Shown here one piece after another: positions 36,165 through 47,300 of a DNA stretch of 64,000 nucleotides. The position numbers and the translations under genes are program-made. Position 1 is the stretch's first letter. Every line of letters starts with the position of its first letter. The stretch is from positions 44,798,873-44,862,872 of the forward strand of contig CM019217.1 in assembly GCA_009741485.1 (NCBI GenBank), in the 5' to 3' direction. The notes beneath the pieces are model-generated. The model was not told where the DNA came from. It worked only from the letters and a program-made list of their open reading frames with translations, and searched no databases. The DNA comes from Malurus cyaneus samueli (taxonomy: Eukaryota > Chordata > Aves > Passeriformes > Maluridae).

Positions 36165-37682
36165 GTGAGTGTACCTACACACAGGTGTTCATAGCTGGAG
36201 GCTCTTTCGGTGCTGGATGTTCTGGTTCTCAAGCAGGGCAAACCCCTGAGGAGGAAAATAATTGAATACATTTGGATCTTGCATATGGTGTATGAACATT
36301 TATAAGATGGTCTGTTAAAATAGTGTAAGAAGGACAAGTTTATTCACACTACTGCATTTATTGCATATTGTGTATCAGTACCCTCTCAGAGGCAGACAGT
36401 GGTAAGACACAGCTCGCTCTGTGGTCTAGCTGAGGGATATGCAGAAGCTCTAAATCTTTAGGCATGCTGAATCTGATTTGGGAAGAAAAAGGTAGTACAG
36501 TGATCTTGAAAGATAATTTCATTTTAATGGCAGTACTAACAACATCAGAGAATTCTTTTTCAGAAATGTAAATTTAACATTTCTGAAATGCCTAGAGAGG
36601 AATGTATTTTGTAGTTATAAGTCTTTTTTTCATCAAAATGTTGAGTCAATTGATATTTTCCTTATGAAAGTATAAAAAAAATTAAATAGTAGGACTCATC
36701 TAGAGTAGCTTCCGCTGTGATTCTGGTGGTATACTGATACCTGTGTCTGTTTGTACCTGACATACATAATCTAAGAATTACATTGCCCTGTAGGGTAGGA
36801 TGATAAGGTAGGATGTCTCTTGTGAAGATGTGGGGATTTGTACTTTCAGGAGCTGCTAATTTGAAAAAGAGCTTTAGAAACAGCTATACCCTGAATTACC
36901 TCCTTAAACAACTGCGGCACAAGTGTGGTAACATATGTATATAGTGGGTGTATTTGATAGCTTATATTACTTTGTTTATCATTTATGGCTTGAGAACAAG
37001 CCCAGTTCCCAGTGCTGAGTTTGGTCTAGGTTCTTGTTGCATGAACCTTTTTGAAAAATGGTGAGAGCTTACACAGTCTGTTTCTTTTCTCTTTTGTTTC
37101 TGTATCAGCCCCCTCTTATGCTGGCACATATGTTCATACTGATGCACGCACACTTTTGCTGTGGCAATGCAGTAGAAATGCTGGAGCAAGAATGAGGGGG
37201 TGGAACTTTGCGGTAACAAAAACAAATCAAAAGCGAATGTAGCACTGGCAAATGTGTCCTTTGCTGTCCAGTAAAATCCTTTTTACACATACATGTTGTG
37301 CACTTATAAGTGCACTAAAGGCTTTGAAGATGATTGTAGTTTATTTTTAATCTCTTTGGCAAGTTAAAGTTATTATGAAGTCTTTGGATAATTGCACACT
37401 TTATGGTGGTCAATAGGTTTCAAAGTCAAATACTCACCTGCAGAGGTTCAGTGTGTTCTCAGCTATGTGTTCGGGTCCATTCCCAGCCATCTATCAGTCC
37501 TGTTTAGGAGTTGGGGGGAAAAGCACTACTCTGAGTACAAAAAACTGCAGGAATGCTTTGTGCTTACAGACTCAGTTACTGTTTAGCACTAAAACTGACA
37601 GACTACTATAATTTCATTGGGGGGGGGCTGTGTTATAGTGGTGTTATAATGTTATTTTTTCCCCTGCAATGTACTGCTCTGG

Positions 37683-37706
37683 AATTCAACAGCATACTGT
37701 TGAATT
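37683..37706. repeat. Perfect hairpin, 10-base arms and 4-base loop
   Basis: AATTCAACAG (37,683-37,692), loop CATA, then CTGTTGAATT (37,697-37,706). A perfect stem too short for a microRNA precursor. Confidence 0.85.
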
Positions 37707-40529
37707 TAGAGCAAGTATAAAAACTGTCTGTCTTTACAGTTAAAAACTCTGAGCGCGTCCTGATTTTATGGCCTTTTGTAACAAAAGGAAAACTATACAT
37801 AAAGTAAATTTAAGAAGTTATTTCTAAGCCTCTTATTAATCTCTCCTTGAGCCTTCTGCCTTTTAAACTCATAAGGGACTCTTCTGTTAAAATACTGAAA
37901 TGCATTTTGGGTTTTGTTGCATAGCTGTTCCTAACAAAATTGACCAATTAATAGTAGATTGCAAACAGTTGAGTCAATTTGCATTGTTCTGACTCCATAC
38001 CTGAGAGAAGTGCTGAAAAGAAAGGAAGAGTTGCTTTGAGAGCCACAATATGCCTTAACAGAGACAAAAATGTAGCAGTATCAGTGGCAGTTACTGCTTG
38101 TCTCAGTGCAAATAAAGCAACTAGTATTTAAAGTCTTGCACAAATGCACATCTTTTTCCCAGAAAATGTGCACTTAGTTTGAGTAAGGGCCCCATCTACC
38201 CTGGCAATTGGAAATGAAATTTGGGGCTTTTGATGCAGTTGGCTGGCAGGGACTGTTGCACTGTTCAGCTGTGATCACCTGGGTCTAGATGCATGTGACT
38301 ACTATAGAGACAGGAGCCATCATGTTTCTGCACAATTGCTTGTAAAACTCTTGTATTTGTCTTAGCATCTGGGTCTGTTACAGCTGGGCAGCTTTCAAAG
38401 CTTCTTGGGACTGATGCATTCAGATTAGGGCAGACTGTACATCCTCTTTCAGTAATTTGCCTATTCTGAAAATATGACTTCTCTCTGTATTTTGGTGTTG
38501 CCAGCACCGCGTAAAAGCCCGTGGTTCCCATTGCTTGGTTTATCTGGAGGTTTGCCATTGTTATGGTAGCATGTCAGGCTCTCTTTTGTGAAATCACTGC
38601 TGGTCTGTCAGGGATGGAGGCTGTAGGTTGCTCTAACTACGTTTTCCAAATAGTGTTACAGTGTCACACCTCTTTTGCTGACTGGTCAATTCAACAGGCA
38701 TAGTTAAGCTGGAAGATAGAATATTTCCCAGAAATGGGAATGGCATGTGCCCCCTTTCGCCGTTTCAGCCAGTTCAGCTTTCAAGGGATCAAGCTGTGGA
38801 ATGGGGTTAAAAGTGAGAAATTACCAGCCTTGGGAGGTAATTACATTGGAGGTTCCTCATTAACTTTGCAGTTTTGATGCAGCAGAATGTGTGTTAACTT
38901 TCCACTCAGTTTTCAACAACATTTTATGTTTATATTTGAATTTTTTTCCAGTGAGAGCAAACTTTTCAGTTGAAGTCACTCTTAGCAACAAGATGCTTTG
39001 AAGAAGCTTGCAAAATAAACAGAGGAAAATAATGACTCTGCTTAGTGTGAGTTGCTTTTTTCCTTTGCTTTGCTTGTCTTCCAGAGACAAAATTGCCTTA
39101 AAAGATATTGTTTTCTGCATTGGTGGTCTTTTTGGCAAAAAACTTAAGCTATTCTGGGTTTGTGGAGTGACTGAAATGATGTTGACTCCAGTTACTTTTC
39201 TTTTGATGGTAATGTTTATATTTTCCTTGAGAAGAAAAACTTTTCCATCATATTAAAAGCAAACAACAAAAGAAGCTATTTTTCCCATGCTTGAAGTGTA
39301 AGAGAATCACCAGATAAGGGAACCTGACCCTTTCTGAAAGCTACTGGAGCATGGCCTTTCTGTCTGCCATTCAGCCTTTGAATGCTGAAAAAAGACATAA
39401 GTTGTCCATGCCTATTGCTGAAATACACAGAGCAGGATTTTGCAAGTAAACACTAGATTTGCTAAACACTTGTGCTATGAAGAGCATTATCTTTGTGCCC
39501 CTAGAGTTTTCCTTGATTTTTCTGCTATGCTTAGAACTGGGCAGCAGTCATCCCAAATTCAGACAGGAGTTCCTGAATATTTCTCCTTCATGGCTGTAAT
39601 TTTATTAGACCAACAAAGGTTTTGTAAATAGTAGAGGTGAGTATGAAGTAGAGAAAATCCTGAAGTATGGTCTGCAGGAAGTTGGAACATGGTCAGTTCT
39701 TATGGATTGAGAGATGAAGGTCTCTGGCTATGCAAATTGTGGATTGGAAGACAGGCAGAAAGAAATCCATTAACAAAAATATGCTTAGAATCATACAATT
39801 CAGTTATATAGAGTGAGTTCTAGCTACTTAAGAATTCGTGGCCTGTTTTACCACAGCTACAGTACACAGTAAGTTATTTTATTACTTTTAGCAACAGAAG
39901 AAGGACAGTGCTGATGTCTCATGTCTGGAAGGTAGTATCTGTCACTGGAAGTGGAATTTTTTCATGTGCATTTCCCATGCCCAGAGTGCACACTGGCCTG
40001 TTTGTTCATTTTAAGTGCTAGTCCAGCAACATTCAATGTTTGCTCTAACCTGATATGTGCTTTTGGCTTCCAGAGTTTAGAATTGAACGATATACAGTTT
40101 TCTGCTAGAAAGGCATCATGTCCCATCATGTTTTATAGCAATTTATGTCTTTGAAATAGAAAAAAATCTGTAGTGCAGGATTTAATTTTCAGATCTTTGC
40201 GACTATACAGTCTTTTTGCTCATTTCTGTTAGAAAAAATTACAAAGAAGTCTCTCAGCTCTTGAGATAACAGGTAAAGAAAAGAGAAACAGGTGTGGGCA
40301 TGCACTTTTAAGACTCAGCTTTTTCAAGCCAAGAATTTCCCTACAGAATGGGGAGGTAAGAGCTGCTTGTGTGTGTAAGTGTAACGTATGTGTGTCTGGT
40401 GTATATGTGTATTAAAAAAAATCCTGTTTTTTCTAGGCTTCCGTATTCCTCTGTTTCTAGAGGTATGTCACTACTTGAATTGGTCTTGTACCTAAAGCCA
40501 AAACAGCATTTGGAATTGCATAATGTACA

Positions 40530-40715
40530 GAATCACAAAATGAATTAGGTTGAAAGAGGTTTCTGAGATAGAGTCAACCAAGTGACAGTCAACCAAGTGC
40601 CATGTCCAGGTTTTCCTTAAACACTTCCAGGGATGGTGACTTCACCACCTAATTGACTCCAAGCACCTAACTGAAAGACTGAGCTCTGAGTCTCTTGTTA
40701 CTCTTGATACTAAAA
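40530..40715 (-). mobile_element. Degraded CR1 LINE fragment (minus strand)
   Basis: AGAATCACAAAATGAATTAGG and AACACTTCCAGGGATGGTGA are reverse-complement CR1 3' phrases; the rest is diverged. Inside it, a 15-base unit AGTCAACCAAGTGAC at 40,572-40,586 is tandemly repeated at 40,587-40,601 with one change. Confidence 0.8.
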
Positions 40716-41220
40716 CAAATTTAAAAGATTGAGTTCACAGTAAACTTAGAGAGGTGGGGGGGGGTCTAGTTCTATTTTAAAATACTCTTTGCTTGTAGGA
40801 TTACAGTTTGTTCTTTTCAAGAAGGCCAGTATGGGGATGGTGTGCTCTCACTAAGTTTATCAATTAATAAAATGTGCAAAAACAAATATAATATTGAAAT
40901 GTTGAAGCAGGAATGAAAATAAAAGGGAAAAAGGAATTGCATTGATTTTCTGAGTGAGCAGGTTGCAGCAGTGTGGGCCAGATGTGGTGGATCTACCAAC
41001 TGGACATGGGCTACATGGGAGAGCTGCCAGACGCTGGGCTTACATGTGCTCTGATCAGTTTCTTCCTTCTCACTGGTTTATTCACATGATGGTTTTAGCA
41101 GTGCGAGGGCTTTGTCCCAATACTCTTAGACTGTGGCTGCATACAGAGCAGGGAGTGCTGGTAACAAGCAACAGATGGCAAGCAGATTTCAGTATAAAGT
41201 CCCGTTTTGTTTTTTTTCAG

Positions 41221-41229
41221 CGGTCACAG
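41221..41229 (+). other. Possible 9-base microexon
   Basis: TTTTGTTTTTTTTCAG is an excellent acceptor and CACAG|GTAAGG an excellent donor, only nine bases apart (CGGTCACAG). In phase 1 it would insert A-V-T before the candidate exon at 42,660 without changing frame. Microexons of 3-27 bases exist in vertebrates, especially in neuronal transcripts. Chance co-occurrence is possible. Confidence 0.18.
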
Positions 41230-42659
41230 GTAAGGAGGTTACATAATAAGGATGGAAGAAGTGTGTGTTTGAACAACTCTTGCTGCAGCTCTGGTTTGAG
41301 CTATTCCAGAGCTATACCATGCTTCTTCTGCTACCAGAGTTGCACACAGTGTGATGAAATGGAGATCTCTGTGAGTCAAGAAGACAATAAATTATAACTG
41401 TGTGGCTATGACAGCTCAGTGGGAGCACCTATGGATGGAAAAAGCATTTCATACTTTTAAGCACTGTTGACGTGAGATAGTGTTTTACCACTCTAATGAA
41501 AACATAATCAAATGAGCACATAAAACTTGGAGATGAAAATGTTTCTTTTACACAGGAGATAAAACTGCACAAACAAATGTGTGCTGTCAACAGAACAAAT
41601 TTTATTTCAAATGCAGAGCTTTAAGGTTGAAAATACAGTCTGTGAGTGTGAATGTTTTTTTAGGAAAGCTCTTCTGTATAGACAAGCTTTTCAGTAAAGT
41701 GTTTATTAACACATGAAAAATAGCTTTCTGATCAAAATGGACACAGATCAAATTAGAAACATAGAAATTACTATGGTCAGTGGTGATTACATTTAGCTGT
41801 AGGAGTTACTTTCTACTTACTTTGTGGATCTTTCTGCATTAGAAGATTAACCTCCCTCCTCTAATTTTAGAATATATGCATTTTAGGTGGACACCAGTCT
41901 CAATTTTTCAGGTAGTTCAAAAATCATGCAGTAAAAGATATTCGGGACTTAAATGATAAATAATAATACATTAATTCTAATATCATAGCACTGTGGTTAT
42001 TTTGTAATGCTTGTATGATAATCATAACTCTTGGGAGAAGTGTTTTATGTTTTCTTTGTGTACTGGACCTTTATGTGTAGATTTTTGTGAGCCAATCTCA
42101 TTAGTCCAAATAAGCTACTTGAAATACTCACAGGATAAACGAAACCCTTTCTAAAAAGGTTCAGAAAGATTCAGTATCTGGAACCCCCAGAAGCTGAAGA
42201 GTTAATGGTGGGGCTGCACTGGATTCAGTGTATTTGCAGATGTTCCTGCAACCAACTGCTGATTTTTCTCCCATCCTGTCAGGGAACTCTGCCAGCCATG
42301 ATTCATGGAATGATTTTTTTGCGCTGAGTAATCTGTGGTTTTTCTTTTTTCCTCTTCCCTCTCCCTTATTTTTACCCTGAACTAAAGCTGTATTCATTTC
42401 AGCTGAAGGGAGGCGAAAGCATTAATACAAGACATTAAATACACTGTGTTTTGAGTGGAGGAATTGCAACAAATGTTAAACTTGCAGTAGTTTTACTTGG
42501 TCTTAGGCAGTCTAGTGCAGTGTGGGAAAACAGTTTTAGAACAGAATCAGCTTTTGGTTTTGCTAGTCATATGGTTTCACAGTTCTCTTACGACTTCTGT
42601 ACTAGTATTGCTAAAGAACATCCAACTTGTGTGCTGATGTTATGCCTCCTTTCTCACAG

Positions 42660-42699
42660 ATCGCTCAGAAAGAAATAAACCAGACTGCCGCTCTTCAGG
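42660..42699 (+). CDS. Candidate internal exon (phase 1 in, 2 out)
   Basis: A pyrimidine-rich acceptor (GCCTCCTTTCTCACAG) precedes 42,660 and CAGG|GTAAGA follows 42,699. The 40 bases joined to exon 1 (phase 1) read D-R-S-E-R-N-K-P-D-C-R-S-S-G, a charged, polar segment in keeping with the charged N-terminus. Phase 0 entry is also open (I-A-Q-K-E-I-N-Q-T-A-A-L-Q). Phase 2 entry has a stop. The match of phase with exon 1 and the good splice sites make it the most credible second coding exon in the window. Confidence 0.35.
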
Positions 42700-42727
42700 G
42701 TAAGAACTGTATTTCTCTATTTATTCT

Positions 42728-42731
42728 TCCT

Positions 42732-42767
<36 letters not shown>

Positions 42768-42782
42768 CCCCTTTTTTTTCCT
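42728..42782. repeat. Long poly-T tract
   Basis: About 40 T, with a few interrupting C near the end, directly downstream of the candidate exon donor at 42,700. No SINE or LINE body was recognised on the side where a poly-A tail would attach. Confidence 0.9.
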
Positions 42783-45700
42783 TTTATGGGTAACTAGGAA
42801 TTGGCCAGAAAAATAAAAATGCCATTCTTCAACTTCTCTGTTTTGGTAACAGTAATGTAATACCAAAATAACTTCGTGTTAAAAATAATTGTTAATATTG
42901 TTTTGTATACCTTATGGGCAAGATGTTTTTTCAAGAAATTAATGAGGCTTGCTACATTGTAATTGTGTGCCCTTGAAATCCAAAGGCTTGTTTATGTATC
43001 ATGCACAGGACTGTTTGGTAAAACTATGGTTGAAAACAAGAAATCTCTCATGACTTTTTCTTCTTTGAATGGTTTTCTTCTGTAGCAAGGAAAATAATTC
43101 TTGTTTCAGTCAAGAATAAAGTAACACTTTATTATTTGTTCCGTTAACTCTGAGCCACAAGGTTTCACAAGAAGCAAATGAAGTGTATTAAACAAAACAC
43201 ATACGCATACACACCAATATTTTGTGTTTGTTTAGAATTTCCATCAGCAGTTGTCATGAACTTCTAGGCTATTGATTTGCAACGCCATATTTTCCCTTCA
43301 GCTTCTGAATATTCTGTAGTTTATCTTATCCTCTGATTTTTAAAAAATCTCTTTCTCTATTGCCTCCTTTTCAAACTCTCTCTCTTTCAATTCTCTACTG
43401 GAGTTTGTCCATATCACGTGATGGATAATGGGATTTTAATGAACTAAAGTAATAGAGCAGACCAGCGAACACTGGCTCTCCCATTCCTTTGTGAAAAATC
43501 TTTCCAAAAACTGCCCCTGGTGTCCAGTCTTTTGACATGACCTGACCTTTTAATTTGATTTTTACAGTCTACATTTTTTCCTTTCTGGTACATTTTTACA
43601 GGATGGTGGGGTAGTTTTTTAGCTGGAAGAACAGTGTAGCATTTTCTTACAGCACACTTGATGTGTTGTATCTATTGTGCAGTGTGATGGAGGAGAGGAT
43701 GTTTTTCCCTTTCCGCCCCTATCAGCTACAGCACTGCTGATTCCAGCAATGTGTCTAAGTTGCAGGGGAGTATAGCCTTTGTCTTTGAAAATACTTATAT
43801 CTATTTGAAAGCACAATCACTGCATGTCCTGATTTCCTTTTATACTTAAAAATACTAAACTGTTGTTTTTCTTAAAGTGATGCATTTGAAGTCTACATGA
43901 TAAAACTTCCATTAGATCATGTTATATTATGGTAATGTCAAATAAATCCAAATCATTATCAAAAGGACATCTAATTTTATCAATATGTGTAGTTTAAGGT
44001 TGAAACAGCTTCAATCACTTCCCCTTTCTTCTGTCTCAGCAGAAGAGACAGGTCATTCTCAACAGTACCTTTTTGCTCTGGAGTGTCTTTTGAAAGTTAG
44101 AATTTGTAACCAAAAGAGAAGTAAAACTTCAGATTTTGTTTCCCATGCAACTGGAAAGTCAAATGTGGACCAGCCTTGACAATAAAATACTGCTCCAAGT
44201 TGTCTGGGCTACAGACTCCAAATTCTCATATGGAAAGCACAGAGTAATTAATGGTATAATGGCGATTGCTCATAATGTTGAAAGAAATGCAGCTTTCAGT
44301 AGTCTTTCATTCCTGTCAATCATGCATGTGCTTTCTAATCATATCTATGTATCTTCTACCTCCTTCTCAATCTCACTGGCCACCATGCCATGAGCTGTGA
44401 GGAAGATCAGCCACCACTGAAAGGGTAATGTGGTTTTGTGCACGTCTCACTGCTGTTTCTAGACTGGAACAGGAGCAGCCTGCCTTACTTAAATGATGTA
44501 CTCTGCTAATTGATATTGCTACACTCAGTGGTTAATCTCTCATTATAATTGGAAGCATAATTCTGTGGTGATGACAAATGGCTGGGTGAGATTCTTATCC
44601 CCAGTCTGGCTATATGATGCCTAGGAAAAGAGCTGCAGCTGCATCAAGGCCAGAGACCCTTGATGTAAGACTTGAGGTAAAACTAAATAGTGAAGTATGC
44701 AAGGCTAAAATTGAAGTGCAAAGCACATTTCTCTTGTAACATAGGCAGCATTTGAGAGCTTTTTGAATTCCACTGGGGGAGAGTTTTATGCTATTTTATG
44801 ATGAGATACTGCACAATATCCTCTCTGGGAGCAGTTCATGACAAGGGAAGAAGAAAAATGCAATGGTTCAGAGGGATCTTGGCTGCTTTTTCCTTAAACT
44901 GCATGTTGTGGGATGCATATCTTAAAAACACCAGATTCTATCCCTCTCATGATTTCAAGTGGAACAAAAGTTACGCTGCAGGTCTTAGTACTTGAACTCA
45001 AGGTCTAGAAAGAAGGATTTCTGCGCTAGAATTACTATGAAATATTGGAGGTGGACAGGTAGAGACCAGCTGACAAGATGCAGGAATATGCAGTGAGCCT
45101 TAGGAAAGGTAGATAACTTAAGATGAAATAGAAGATGTAAATATTTCCAAGAGAGAGCCAAAGAAGTAGTTTATTGTTTCATACAAAGCTCTGGTGAGAT
45201 CTTGCCCAGAAGTCTGCGAAGTCTAAGTACAAATGTGGAACACTGGGATAAGAAGAAACATAAAAAAGGCCCAAATACCCACCACCAACTCTTCCTCATT
45301 CATTGTGAGTTTAGGTTTTGGTCTGGAACATGATCATTGTAATAAAAAGATCATATAACAATATGTTTTGTGATTTCAAGGGTGTAAAGCTCACCCTTTC
45401 CAACTTCCTGTTCTTATGTACTCCTCTGCCTGGGTATTTCTAGATGTGTTTCAAGTTTGTGCTTGAGTCTTTGCAGTATTAGGGATGAGGAGCTTGTATA
45501 CAATGAAACAGGAATAGTTTTAAAACATAGCTTGGGCATAATTCACCTGTAGTGAAAGGCATACAAAAAAACCTGTTCTAGGTCATTAATATGGTTACTT
45601 TATTATAGGGTGATGCCATTTAGAAAAATTTTTATAGTATTGTCAGGAACTCTGACAAATATTCTGGTTTTGTTACTAGCCTATCAAATGTTTAGTATGG

Positions 45701-46837
45701 GAGAAATGCTACAGAAAGGGGGAGCATTCTGAGTGGTGATACAGCGATCTAGCATGGCATGGGGAAGAATGTTGGGGAGTGGATGAACCAAAGAACATCG
45801 ATAATGATTTAAAAGGGAAGGAAACAGATATTAGGTAATGTTTACAAAGTGTGCATTATTACATTCTCTTTTGCCTCTTTTGGTAATTAGCAACCATCTG
45901 ACACTCAGGAGAGTTTAGATGAAGCGAGGAGTAGCAGAACAGCAGCTGTGGGTATCACTTTCATGTACTGCTCAGCACTGTTTTTTTTTTTGTTAAATAT
46001 AGCACATTAGTAAGATCAAAACAAATGTTTGCTGAATCCAAATAGTACCTATTGCTATGTTAAATTTCTATCAAGAGACATTTAATTTCATGACCTAATA
46101 GCCATCCTTCCATTGTTACATTTCAGATTGTATTGAAATATGTCTCTACTGGTAACAGTGGTCTGTAATTGTAATTTTTGATTTTACTGTCAGGTCACTC
46201 TTGTATTATTGTCTCCGATAGCTTCAGGTCATGCACTGCTGTAACACAGGTCAATTATGTCAAAAGAAGTAGATCTTTTTTCCTCTAAATGTTTTCAAAC
46301 TGAGAATTATATGATAGTAATAGAACAGAAAATTTCAGGCTTCTACATGTTTGCTGTTAATCCTTGAACATGAGTAGAGCTTGTAGAAGGAACTGGATAC
46401 ATTTTATTATGCTTTTATTTTTAATGTGGTTAAGGATTATGGATCAAAAAATCTTGGAACACAGTCATGTAATTTGATGTAATTCATTATAGTTGCCTTG
46501 ACCTTGGAGATGAGAGGATAAAGGTATCTAACAACTGCAACAATTTATTGAGAGATTCAGAAGGATATCAATCACTTGAAGTCAAGTAAGAGATTCTGAT
46601 TTTTACAATATCAGTGACTGTGTCAAAAATGAGGTGGGGGATGAAAATTAGTTAATTTCTAGAAACAGATCCTAGGTTTTACTGGCATATAGTCTGCCTA
46701 CTGATTGTAATGTGCTTAAGTTCTTTTACAGCTGGTTGCTTTCATTTAATTGAACTAAATTGAGCATTTTTATTTAAAATGCATAAAGTCAACAGTACAA
46801 ATAGACACAAGTCTTCTTTTTTTCTTTTACAAACAAG

Positions 46838-46916
46838 CACTTGAAGTGGCTGATCAAAGGGGCTACTGATCCCTTTAGTGAGGCTCTGGTAAATCAAGCG
46901 ATCATTTCTGCGAAAG
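46838..46916 (+). CDS. Candidate internal exon (phase 0 in, 1 out)
   Basis: A T-rich acceptor (TTCTTTTACAAACAAG) precedes 79 bases open only in phase 0, reading H-L-K-W-L-I-K-G-A-T-D-P-F-S-E-A-L-V-N-Q and ending ...I-S-A-K, then AAAG|GTATTT. The product looks like an amphipathic protein segment. The donor is weak and a second donor (CTCTG|GTAAAT) lies inside. Its entry phase does not match the candidate exon at 42,660 when that is read from exon 1, so either an intermediate exon exists or one of the two calls is wrong. Confidence 0.25.
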
Positions 46917-47186
46917 GTATTTTGTATCTGACTTTGATTTTAGTTGTTTGGGTTTTTTTAATGTAACAGAATCCCATTAGTGAAAGCTTCTCTGCATTTC
47001 TACTTCCTCTGCTATGTAATGTTGATTTTCTGAAATTGTGTTTAATAAATATTACAGTAACAGTCTTGACTATATCATAAGAATGTGTTTTCCCAGATCA
47101 TCTGTGAAGCATGATAAGACACCATTTAAAAAAAGATGGTAACACAGTTTTCTGTGTTGTAACCATTACAATCAGTCATGTAATAG

Positions 47187-47300
47187 TTTCATAGAATAAT
47201 AGAATATTCTGAGTTGGAAGGGACCCACAAAGATCTTTGAAATCCGACTCCAGACCCTGCAGAGAACCAGTCCCAAGAGTCACACCTTCCCACTTACTTT
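47187..47300 (-). mobile_element. Short CR1 LINE 3' fragment (minus strand)
   Basis: TTTCATAGAATAATAGAATA is the inverted octamer tail, followed by TTCTGAGTTGGAAGGGACCC and ACAAAGATCTTTGAAATCCG, the canonical CR1 3' end. Only about 110 bases are recognisable. Confidence 0.92.

Larger units (their letters stand above)
30561..40529. other. Presumed intron sequence
   Basis: About 10 kb with no gene-length frame. Structured items are a 24-base palindrome at 32,872-32,895, a hairpin at 37,683-37,706 and a run of ten G at 37,618-37,627. One segment, 36,086-36,164, has an acceptor and a GTGAGT donor with an open frame (own entry). Confidence 0.5.
40716..47186. other. Presumed intron sequence with candidate exons
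   Basis: AT-rich. It holds a long T tract at about 42,728-42,782 and candidate exons at 41,221, 42,660 and 46,838. A 147-codon frame at 40,954-41,397 has no recognisable domain, and no promoter was seen for it. No other repeat recognised. Confidence 0.45.

Noticed and set aside
39440..39631. 63-codon frame close to a GTGAGT donor at about 39,638
   Set aside because: The frame ends at a stop before the donor and no good acceptor was found.
40954..41397. 147-codon plus-strand frame
   Set aside because: No recognisable family or promoter; it also spans the microexon-like splice pair at 41,221, which would be inconsistent with a single long exon.
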